From: Anaerolineales bacterium
GTDB taxonomy: Bacteria > Chloroflexota > Anaerolineae > Promineifilales > Promineifilaceae
Direction: 5' to 3'
Assembly (NCBI GenBank): GCA_020432595.1
Contig: JAGQGA010000260.1
Location: forward strand, 1-7,481
DNA: 7,481 bases
The notes under the pieces were generated by a model. The model was given only the letters and a program-made list of their open reading frames with translations, had not been told where the DNA came from and searched no databases. Positions within the stretch are counted from its first letter, which is position 1, and each line of letters begins with the position of its first letter. Below are positions 1 to 5,252 of the stretch, piece by piece. Both the position numbers and the translations under genes were made by a program.

Positions 1-1126
1 TCACCAGATGGTGTGCCATCTGTTTGTTGGCCGTCAAAGGATGCCACGGTGCGTCCCCAATTTGCCGCAACCCCGCCCCGCCGCCGCCGGTCATGAGGTA
101 CAAAATCCCCCCTTCGTCAAAAGAGGCCAGCCCGCCTTCGCGCATTGGCTTGAGCCGTTCGTAAAAGTTGATGTCGCCGCTAATGACCACATCCACATCG
201 TGGGCTTCAAACAGAGGCACCAGCGAGCTGGTTAGCGAGCTGTTGATCTTGAGCGTTTGGCTGATATTGGTGTAGTAGGGAGCCGGGTGCAGGACGACAA
301 ATTTCCACGGCTGCTGGCTGTTAGCGAGGTCGCTGTCGAGCCACGCATATTGGCGGCTGCCCGCTTCATACGGCAAATCCCCGGCCAGCACCGTAAAATG
401 GGCGTTGGCGTAGTCGAAGCTGTAGTACATCTCTGCTTCCAGCGGGTCTGCGGCTCCGTTGCTGGGGTTGACAAACACATCCACAAACGACTGTCCGCCC
501 AGATAATCCATGTCGTGGTTGCCAATGGCGGGGGCGATCCAGACGGAGGAGAGCAGGTCATCGTAAACCTGGAAAAATCGCTCTTCGAGATAGGCATAGC
601 TGGCGCGGGGATAGGCATAGTCGCCAGCATGGAGGATGAGGTCGGGCTGGATTTGCTGCAGCCGTTCGACCACGCCGTTGCGCCCCAGGTTTTCTTTGCG
701 GCTGTCGCCGATGGCGGCAAAGCGAAAGGTGGTGGCGCTGGCTGGTTTGCCGCTGCGAACGGTGGCGATGCCGTGGGGGGTGAGGTTTTCGCCGTTGGTG
801 AAGATGCGGTACTGATAGAGGGTGTCGGGTGTCAGGTTGGTGAGGGTGGTTTCGTGGACGTAGTAGGCATCGTAGGGGGGGGCATCGGGGGTGGTGAGCA
901 GGGTGGTGGTGGAAACGGCCGTTTTCCCCAAACTCCCCACCCCGTAGGCCACATAGCTTTCCCCAGCCTCGGCCGTTGTCCAGACGATGGTCAGTGCCGT
1001 GGGCTGCAGGTTCTGCACATATGGCTTCCGCAGCAACACGGTCGTGTCGGCGTTGGTACCCTGATACAAAAGCCCCGTGAGCAATAAAATAATGCCTGCA
1101 ATGCTAACCTTGACGTGTATTTTCAT
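1..1126 (-). CDS. Secreted purple acid phosphatase-like metallophosphoesterase (partial, C-terminus outside window)
   Basis: The gene begins at the ATG at 1126-1124 and reads off the left edge, giving 375 residues without a stop. Residues 1-26 look like a Sec signal peptide: basic start MKIHVK, a hydrophobic core IAGIILLLTGLL, and a possible cleavage after TNA. Residues 33-122 resemble the fibronectin-like N-terminal domain of purple acid phosphatases (KPYVQNL, TIVWTT, TNLTPDTLYQYRI). The calcineurin-like phosphoesterase domain follows, with GDSR (D141), the GDxxY motif HAGDYAY (D169, Y172), GNHD (N203, H204) and LHPAPYY (H280). The last metal motif, usually GHxHxYER, reads GDINFYER at 317-324, so both histidines are replaced by Asp and Asn. 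Family members hydrolyse phosphate mono- or diesters with a dinuclear metal centre, usually outside the cytoplasm; the substrate here cannot be told. No Shine-Dalgarno sequence is visible before the start (AACAATG). The coding strand contains a run of eight C (875-882). Family and frame are secure; full activity is uncertain because of the altered motif. Confidence 0.9.
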   Translation of the reverse strand, partial: MKIHVKVSIAGIILLLTGLLYQGTNADTTVLLRKPYVQNLQPTALTIVWTTAEAGESYVAYGVGSLGKTAVSTTTLLTTPDAPPYDAYYVHETTLTNLTPDTLYQYRIFTNGENLTPHGIATVRSGKPASATTFRFAAIGDSRKENLGRNGVVERLQQIQPDLILHAGDYAYPRASYAYLEERFFQVYDDLLSSVWIAPAIGNHDMDYLGGQSFVDVFVNPSNGAADPLEAEMYYSFDYANAHFTVLAGDLPYEAGSRQYAWLDSDLANSQQPWKFVVLHPAPYYTNISQTLKINSSLTSSLVPLFEAHDVDVVISGDINFYERLKPMREGGLASFDEGGILYLMTGGGGAGLRQIGDAPWHPLTANKQMAHHLV

Positions 1127-1495
1127 TGTTTGCGTTTGCCGAATAGAGAGATGGCTATGTTGCCTAACCGCTCCGCTACCCCAAATAATCTCCAACCTCA
1201 ATATCAAAAGACTCAACGTTGAAAAGCTGTGCCCTACAGTTTTATGGAGACGTAGCCTGACTTGCTCCATGATACCGCTTCGCTAGGTATAACGAATACC
1301 ACTTAAGGTTTGGCTTACTGTCAGACAGACTTTTGCACAATGGCAGAAATACAGTACCATAGTACCAAGGAAATGGACGGGCGATAGCTTACGTCGCCAT
1401 CACGGGGTGTCATTGACGCGACGTATGGTTTACGGAGGCAGATAGATGGGCATCGTTATTCGGTAATTTCTGGTTCTTTTTGGTAGAGTTTATTC

Positions 1496-1529
1496 AAAAA
1501 AAGGACGCGCTGAACGGCGCGTCTTTTTT
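1496..1529. terminator. Bidirectional intrinsic terminator-like hairpin just upstream of priA
   Basis: A perfect 7-base GC-rich stem, GACGCGC (1504-1510) and GCGCGTC (1517-1523), closes a 6-base loop TGAACG. It is followed by six T (1524-1529) and preceded by seven A (1496-1502), so it has the form of a Rho-independent terminator on both strands. It lies 25 bases before the priA start and upstream of the likely priA -10 box, so it would not stop priA transcription starting there. It may instead insulate priA from transcription entering from the left, or end a small transcript from the intergenic region. Confidence 0.75.
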
Positions 1530-1539
1530 GTGGGGGTGG

Positions 1540-1548
1540 TGGTACAAT
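1540..1548 (+). promoter_or_regulatory. Extended -10 promoter of priA, probably giving a leaderless mRNA
   Basis: TGGTACAAT matches an extended -10 element (TGn followed by TACAAT at 1543-1548). The usual start of transcription about seven bases after the hexamer falls on or next to the A of the priA ATG at 1555. No Shine-Dalgarno sequence is present between the two. No good -35 box exists at the right spacing, since that position falls in the terminator hairpin and T-run, which fits an extended -10 promoter. The assignment is by pattern only. Confidence 0.5.
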
Positions 1549-1554
1549 CCTGCT

Positions 1555-4482
1555 ATGTTTGCTGAGTTGGTGATCAATGTTGAGGTTCCGCTGGAAGGAA
1601 CGTTCCACTATGACGTGCCGCGTGATTTGGCGGCGCAGCTTCAGGTGGGGCAGTTGGTGGAGGTGGAGTTTGGGCGGCGGCTGGCGCAGGGAATTGTGGT
1701 GGCCTTTGCCGAGGAAGCACCGGTGGAGGAGACCAAGCCGATCATTGCCCTAATTGACGAGGAGCCGGTGGTGCGCCCGTGGCAAATTCAGGTGGCGCAG
1801 TGGATGAGCGAGGCGTATTTAACGCCGCTGAATGCGTGTTTGCGGCTGATGCTGCCGCCGGGGCTGACGCGCTGGGCGGATGTGATTGTGGATGTGAACC
1901 CGCGCTGGGACGGCAACGGCCGTTTAACCGACACCCAAAAACAGCTCATCACCCTGCTGCGCGAGAAAGGCGACCTGCGCGGGCGGCAGATTAACCGGGT
2001 GTTGGGGGGAAAGTCGAACTGGAAAACGGCCGTTAATCAGCTTGCCCAGCGTGACATTGTGCGGAAAGCTACCGTCCTTGACCCACCCCGCATTCGCCCC
2101 AAGCAGGTGCGGACGGCCGAGTTGATTGCCAGCGAAGAGCGCATTTGGCAGGTCGCGGATCAACTTGGCAAGCGCAGCAAAAAGGCGGATGTGGTGCAGT
2201 TTTTGGCGCAGAGTAAGGATCCGCTGCCGGAAGAAACGGCCGTTCTTGCCGCCACCGGAGCCAGCGAAAGCCACCTCGCCGCCCTCGCCACCGACCACCT
2301 CATCACCCGCACCCCCGCCCAAACCATCGCCATCCCCCTCGTCGCTCCCGACGACATTGACCCCACCCTCCGTCCCCTTTTTATCCAACTCCCCGCCCCA
2401 ATCTCCCAATCTCCCAATCTCCAATCCCCAATCCCTTGGGATGATCTGGCTACCAACAACCAAATTCAACTTTTGCACGAACCCGCCACCCTTGGCCTCG
2501 CCATACCTCCCAAACAGGTGCTTGCGGAACTGTTTGCCCAGCGCGGCGGGCAGGTTTATTGGCGGCTGCTGCGGCTGCTGCAACAAGCCGCCCAGCCAAT
2601 GGAAATTAGCCAGCTTTACGCCGAAACGGGGGCCAATTTGCAGCACCTGAAAAAGCTGGTCAAGCTCGACCTCATTCGGTTGGGCGACCAAGAAGTGTGG
2701 CGTGACTCGCTGGCTGACCGTGACTTCGTGCCGGCCGAGCCGCCACCGCTGACCCGTGACCAGGCGCGGGTGTGGGGACGGCTGAAGGTGGGGATGATTG
2801 AAACCCAAGATGCCTTTGCCCGTGAAGGGGCTGCCAGCGGTGAAGGAGCCGCGCCGCCGGTGCTGCTGCACGGGGTGACGGGCAGCGGCAAGACGGAAAT
2901 TTACATGCGGGCGATTGATTTTGCCCTCCGCTCTGGGCAGCAGGCGATGGTGCTGGTGCCGGAAATTGCCCTCACGCCGCAGACGGTGCGCCGTTTTGCC
3001 GCCCGTTTTCCCGGCCGCGTGGCGGTGATGCACAGCCGCCTCAGCGATGGGGAACGGTATGACACTTGGCGGCGGGCGCGGGCGGGGCTATTTGATATTG
3101 TCGTGGGGCCGCGCAGCGCGTTGTTTATGCCGTTTAAAGAGTTGGGGGTGATTGTGCTGGATGAGGAGCATGACCCTAGCTACAAGCAAACGCCGCCGGT
3201 GCCTGCTCCTTACTACCACGCCCGCGAGGTGGCGATGGCGGCCGGCCGACTGACGGGGGCAACGGTCATCATGGGCAGCGCCACACCGGATGTGGTGACG
3301 TACCATTTGGCGCGTGGTGGGCGGTATCAACTGCTGGAGTTGCCCAAGCGGGTAATGGGGCATCGGCAGCGGATTGAGGGGCAGGCGTTGCGGCTGCAAA
3401 TTGAGAGTGCGTATCGGCAAACGGCCGTTGATCCCGACGACGCCCTCACCATTCCCCTCCCCCCCATCCAGGTGGTGGATTTGCGCCATGAACTGCGGGC
3501 GGGCAATCGCTCCATTTTCAGTCGCGCCCTTGACAAGGCCCTGACCGAGACGCTGGATCGCGGCGAGCAAGCCATTTTGTTCCTCAACCGGCGCGGCACC
3601 GCCACCTTTGTGATTTGCCGCGACTGCGGCCACGTTTTAACCTGCCCTCGCTGCGACATGCCGCTGACCTACCACCGTCCGCGAATGCTGCTGGCGTGCC
3701 ACCACTGCGGCCGGCAGGAGCCACCACACAGCGATTGCCCCCAGTGCGGCTCCAAGCGGATTCGCTATTTTGGGCTGGGGACGGAGAAAGTGGAAGAGGA
3801 AGTGCAGCAGCGGTGGCCCAATGCCCGTATCACCCGTTGGGACACCGACACGACGGCGGGGCGGGATACGCATGAGACGCTGCTGGCGAGCTTTATCAAC
3901 CAGGAGGCTGACGTGTTGGTGGGGACGCAGATGATTGCTAAGGGGCTGGATTTGCCGCTGGTGACGCTGGTGGGGGTCATCTCGGCCGATGTGTCGCTGG
4001 GGTTGCCGGATTATCGCACCGGGGAGCGGGCGTTCCAGCTTTTGGCGCAGGTGGCGGGGCGTGCCGGGCGCGGTCTGCTGGGTGGGCGGGTGATTATTCA
4101 GACGTACCAGCCGGATCATTACGCGGTGCGGGCAGCGGCGGAGCATGATTACGCCAGCTTTTACATTGACGAGATTCGCTTCCGCACCCAGCATTCGCTG
4201 CCGCCGTTTCGCCGCATGGCGAAGCTGGTGCTGGTAGACCCGGTGAATGAGCGGGGGAAGTTTGCGGCGGAGCAGTTGGCGCGGGGGCTGCGGCAGCACG
4301 TGCGCGAGAAGGCACTGTCGGCTACCGAGGTGCTGGGGCCAACGCCCCCCTTTTTTAGCCGTGTAGACGGCCGTTTTCGCTGGCAAATTCTGCTGCGAAC
4401 CCCCAACCCCACCCGCCTGCTGGCCGACTTCCCCATCCCTCACCCGTGGCAGGTAGACATTGACCCGGTCTCTATTTTGTAA
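1555..4482 (+). CDS. priA: Primosomal protein N' (replication restart helicase PriA)
   Basis: PriA is a 3'-to-5' superfamily 2 DNA helicase that recognises stalled forks and D-loops and reloads the replicative helicase. Residues 1-100 match its 3'-end-binding domain (VPLEGTFHYDVP, GQLVEVEFGRR). Residues about 121-390 are an enlarged region with winged-helix-like segments. The helicase core has Walker A HGVTGSGKTE (439-448), the DEEH box VLDEEHDPSYKQ (534-545) and GSATP (574-578). All eight zinc cysteines are present: 688, 691, 697, 700, 715, 718, 728 and 731. The second RecA lobe has VGTQMIAKGLD (789-799) and the motif VI segment VAGRAGRG (833-840). At 975 residues it is well above the 732 of the E. 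coli enzyme; most of the excess lies before the helicase core, and about 30 extra residues lie at 602-635. The frame is open upstream to a TTG at 1480, but I chose the ATG at 1555 because MFAELVINVEVPL is the conserved beginning and the extra stretch would encode the terminator and the -10 box. The gene appears monocistronic and converges on the tRNA. Confidence 0.97.
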   Translation: MFAELVINVEVPLEGTFHYDVPRDLAAQLQVGQLVEVEFGRRLAQGIVVAFAEEAPVEETKPIIALIDEEPVVRPWQIQVAQWMSEAYLTPLNACLRLMLPPGLTRWADVIVDVNPRWDGNGRLTDTQKQLITLLREKGDLRGRQINRVLGGKSNWKTAVNQLAQRDIVRKATVLDPPRIRPKQVRTAELIASEERIWQVADQLGKRSKKADVVQFLAQSKDPLPEETAVLAATGASESHLAALATDHLITRTPAQTIAIPLVAPDDIDPTLRPLFIQLPAPISQSPNLQSPIPWDDLATNNQIQLLHEPATLGLAIPPKQVLAELFAQRGGQVYWRLLRLLQQAAQPMEISQLYAETGANLQHLKKLVKLDLIRLGDQEVWRDSLADRDFVPAEPPPLTRDQARVWGRLKVGMIETQDAFAREGAASGEGAAPPVLLHGVTGSGKTEIYMRAIDFALRSGQQAMVLVPEIALTPQTVRRFAARFPGRVAVMHSRLSDGERYDTWRRARAGLFDIVVGPRSALFMPFKELGVIVLDEEHDPSYKQTPPVPAPYYHAREVAMAAGRLTGATVIMGSATPDVVTYHLARGGRYQLLELPKRVMGHRQRIEGQALRLQIESAYRQTAVDPDDALTIPLPPIQVVDLRHELRAGNRSIFSRALDKALTETLDRGEQAILFLNRRGTATFVICRDCGHVLTCPRCDMPLTYHRPRMLLACHHCGRQEPPHSDCPQCGSKRIRYFGLGTEKVEEEVQQRWPNARITRWDTDTTAGRDTHETLLASFINQEADVLVGTQMIAKGLDLPLVTLVGVISADVSLGLPDYRTGERAFQLLAQVAGRAGRGLLGGRVIIQTYQPDHYAVRAAAEHDYASFYIDEIRFRTQHSLPPFRRMAKLVLVDPVNERGKFAAEQLARGLRQHVREKALSATEVLGPTPPFFSRVDGRFRWQILLRTPNPTRLLADFPIPHPWQVDIDPVSIL
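2397..2434 (+). repeat. In-frame CCCAATCT microsatellite inside priA
   Basis: Three perfect copies of the octanucleotide CCCAATCT (2397-2404, 2405-2412, 2413-2420) are followed by two degenerate copies, CCAATC and CCCCAATC, to 2434. In the priA frame they encode the low-complexity peptide PISQSPNLQSPIP at about residues 282-294, between winged-helix-like segments. The unit is not a multiple of three, but the present copy number keeps the frame. It probably arose by slippage or insertion in a tolerant linker. Confidence 0.8.
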
Positions 4483-4554
4483 AAAAATGGGACGCAGATT
4501 TTCCTGATGTGCCTGATCAAGAATCAATCAGGTGAATCAGGAAAATCTGCGTCC
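4481..4554 (-). terminator. Long hairpin between convergent priA and tRNA-Arg, likely terminator of the tRNA
   Basis: A perfect 19-base inverted repeat has arms at 4490-4508 (GGACGCAGATTTTCCTGAT) and 4536-4554. Past one mismatch and two G-T pairs, the stem continues with CCTGAT (4512-4517) and ATCAGG (4527-4532), leaving a 9-base loop. Read on the minus strand, the hairpin is followed by CA and seven T (complement of 4481-4487), giving a usable intrinsic terminator for the tRNA transcript; its T-run overlaps the priA stop codon. On the plus strand only TAATTCTT follows, so termination of priA would be weaker. The great length and the repeated CCTGAT units suggest an interspersed hairpin repeat that has been put to use as a terminator. 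Confidence 0.7.
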
Positions 4555-4566
4555 TAATTCTTAGAA

Positions 4567-4638
4567 TACCCCCGCCAGGACTTGAACCTGAATTTATCGC
4601 TTAGGAGGCGATCGTTCTATCCATTGAACTACGAGGGC
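4567..4638 (-). tRNA. tRNA-Arg (anticodon CCU)
   Basis: The minus strand folds into a complete 72-base cloverleaf. The acceptor strand GCCCTCG pairs with CGGGGGT with G-U pairs at 1-72 and 5-68, followed by discriminator A. The D stem is GTTC/GAAC around AATGGATA. The anticodon stem ATCGC/GCGAT encloses CTCCTAA, which places CCT at positions 34-36. The variable loop is four bases, and the T arm is TCAGG-TTCAAGT-CCTGG. It decodes the arginine codon AGG. The 3' CCA is not encoded, so it must be added by the CCA-adding enzyme. The gene stands alone, convergent with priA and divergent from the gene at 4663. The G1-U72 pair is slightly unusual. Confidence 0.96.
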
Positions 4639-4648
4639 ATAGGTAGGT

Positions 4649-4654
4649 TATTAT
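4649..4654 (+). promoter_or_regulatory. -10 box of the cyclotransferase gene, overlapping the tRNA promoter
   Basis: TATTAT on the plus strand occupies almost the same bases as the minus-strand TATAAT. It ends eight bases before the ATG at 4663, which would again give a nearly leaderless mRNA. A TTGAAC at 4624-4629, inside the tRNA gene, could act as a -35 box at a long 19-base spacing. Pattern evidence only. Confidence 0.35.
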
Positions 4655-4655
4655 A
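4650..4655 (-). promoter_or_regulatory. -10 box of the tRNA-Arg promoter
   Basis: On the minus strand this is a perfect TATAAT hexamer ending 11 bases before the tRNA 5' end, so transcription would start about five bases upstream of the mature tRNA. The -35 position at 17-base spacing reads TCGTTT (complement of 4673-4678), a weak match lying inside the neighbouring coding sequence. Confidence 0.6.
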
Positions 4656-4662
4656 ACAAAGG

Positions 4663-5061
4663 ATGGCAAAGGAAACGACTGGCGGGATGTATCCATTTTT
4701 TGTGTATGGGACGCTGCGGCCGGGGCAGCCGAATGCGGTGTTGTGGGATGGGTGTGAGGAGCGGATGGAGGGGGCGGTGTTGGAGAACGGCCGTTTATAC
4801 AGCCTTGGTCATTATCCGATGCTGATTGAAGCAGAGGATGGCGTGGTGAAAGGGACGCTGCTGACTATCCAGCACGCTAAATACGATTTGGTGCTGGCGC
4901 GGTTTGATTGGTTGGAGGCGGGGGCGTATCGTCGGCTGTTGTGGCGTGTTTTAACGGAAAACGGCCGTTTGGCTGAGGCGTGGGTATATGTAGGGCATCC
5001 CAGCTATGTGGTCAACCGTCCCCTGATTGCTGATGGCGATTGGTGTGGTTACATAAGATAA
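4663..5061 (+). CDS. Gamma-glutamylcyclotransferase-fold (AIG2-like) family protein
   Basis: This 132-residue protein has the hallmarks of the gamma-glutamylcyclotransferase / AIG2-like superfamily. The substrate-binding loop YGTLRPG is at 15-21, followed by the conserved Asn of PGQPN. FDWLEAGAYRR (81-91) contains the glutamate (E85) that acts as general acid/base in active members. AWVYVG (106-111) is the usual core strand. Active relatives turn gamma-glutamyl compounds into 5-oxoproline, or act on gamma-glutamylamines; many bacterial members have no assigned substrate, and the sequence does not decide it. It is cytoplasmic, without signal peptide or membrane segment. I kept the ATG at 4663 because a -10 box lies immediately upstream. 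The ATG at 4687 (MYPFFVYGTL) is a real alternative, with AAAGGA 13 bases before it. The gene carries two copies of the ACGGCCGT octamer. A palindrome and a new promoter separate it from the downstream kinase, so they are probably not one operon. Confidence 0.9.
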   Translation: MAKETTGGMYPFFVYGTLRPGQPNAVLWDGCEERMEGAVLENGRLYSLGHYPMLIEAEDGVVKGTLLTIQHAKYDLVLARFDWLEAGAYRRLLWRVLTENGRLAEAWVYVGHPSYVVNRPLIADGDWCGYIR

Positions 5062-5066
5062 GGGCA

Positions 5067-5092
5067 GTAGAGACGCAAAATTTTGCGTCTAC
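5067..5092. repeat. 20-base perfect palindrome AGACGCAAAATTTTGCGTCT downstream of the cyclotransferase gene
   Basis: Bases 5071-5090 are a perfect palindrome. If the two bases AG at 5071-5072 bulge out, GTAG (5067-5070) can also pair with CTAC (5089-5092). It begins ten bases after the cyclotransferase stop codon. It has no following T-run, so it is not a classic intrinsic terminator, although it could stabilise the 3' end of the mRNA. Its GACGC/GCGTC arms recall those of the hairpins at 1504 and 4490. It resembles short interspersed palindromes of other bacterial genomes, but I cannot name a family. Confidence 0.7.
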
Positions 5093-5100
5093 AGACATGG

Positions 5101-5128
5101 TTGACGGATCAACTAAATCGAGTATTAT
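5101..5128 (+). promoter_or_regulatory. Sigma-70-type promoter of the phosphofructokinase gene
   Basis: TTGACG (5101-5106) and TATTAT (5123-5128) are separated by 16 bases and each match the housekeeping consensus at five of six positions. Transcription would start near 5135, leaving an untranslated leader of about 118 bases before the ATG at 5253. This is the best promoter in the window. It makes the kinase independent of the upstream gene. Confidence 0.6.
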
Positions 5129-5134
5129 CACCCA

Positions 5135-5252
5135 GTAATTAGCCCACACATTTCCCAAATTTATTTATAGAAACAAAAGGCGCGGCAATCGTTGTGATGG
5201 TGGCTTGGCTTGGGCTGGGAAGCTGGCGATTGTCGGATTGGTAAAGCAAGAG
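5135..5252 (+). other. Predicted 5' leader of the phosphofructokinase mRNA
   Basis: If the promoter at 5101-5128 is used, about 118 bases precede the start codon. The second half is rich in G and T, with repeated TTGG and GGCT words. An 8-base stem with one G-T pair can form between GGCAATCG (5184-5191) and CGATTGTC (5227-5234) around a 35-base loop. I do not recognise a riboswitch class. The stem ends 18 bases before the start codon, so an effect on translation is possible but unproven. Confidence 0.3.

Larger units (their letters stand above)
1127..1554. other. Divergent intergenic region between phosphatase gene and priA
   Basis: I find no credible protein gene in these 428 bases; short open frames here have no recognisable family or ribosome binding site. 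The stretch is less GC-rich than the flanking genes. It contains several small inverted repeats: ATGGAG/CTCCAT (1244-1249 and 1265-1270), ATACC/GGTAT/ATACC (1272-1276, 1286-1290, 1296-1300), and TACGTCGC/GCGACGTA (1390-1397 and 1418-1425, with a 20-base loop). A tandem AGTACCAT/AGTACCAA lies at about 1353-1368. A weak plus-strand promoter-like pair, TTGCAC (1333-1338) and TACCAT (1355-1360) with 16 bases between, precedes the structured part. The region ends in the hairpin at 1504-1523, annotated separately. It should hold the promoters of both flanking genes; I could not place one for the phosphatase gene with confidence. Confidence 0.6.

Noticed and set aside
257..1087. Plus-strand open frame of 276 codons, glycine- and valine-rich
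   Set aside because: It is antisense to the phosphatase gene, whose minus-strand frame shows all family motifs; the plus-strand translation resembles no protein family and has the composition of a shadow frame.
1077..1286. Small plus-strand open frame with Cys-rich hydrophobic N-terminus
   Set aside because: It overlaps the start of the phosphatase gene antisense, has no ribosome binding site and shows no family resemblance.
1480..1554. N-terminal extension of PriA from a TTG codon
   Set aside because: The extension would encode the terminator hairpin and the -10 box, and the conserved protein begins exactly at the ATG at 1555.
1924..3033. Minus-strand open frame of 369 codons opposite priA
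   Set aside because: It lies wholly antisense to conserved priA sequence, including the Walker A region, and shows no family motifs; GC-rich coding DNA often leaves such frames open.
3637..4527. Minus-strand open frame of 296 codons opposite the end of priA and the hairpin
   Set aside because: Antisense to the zinc-binding and motif VI regions of priA, with low-complexity Arg/Gln/His-rich translation and no recognisable domain.
4490..5092. The hairpins around the tRNA as attachment sites or ends of an integrated element
   Set aside because: No integrase, no direct repeat of the tRNA 3' end, and the enclosed genes are ordinary chromosomal ones.
5205..5252. N-terminal extension of the phosphofructokinase from a TTG codon
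   Set aside because: The family start MKRVGVLTSGGD is at 5253; the 16 extra residues have no counterpart in known enzymes and the start would be a rare codon.
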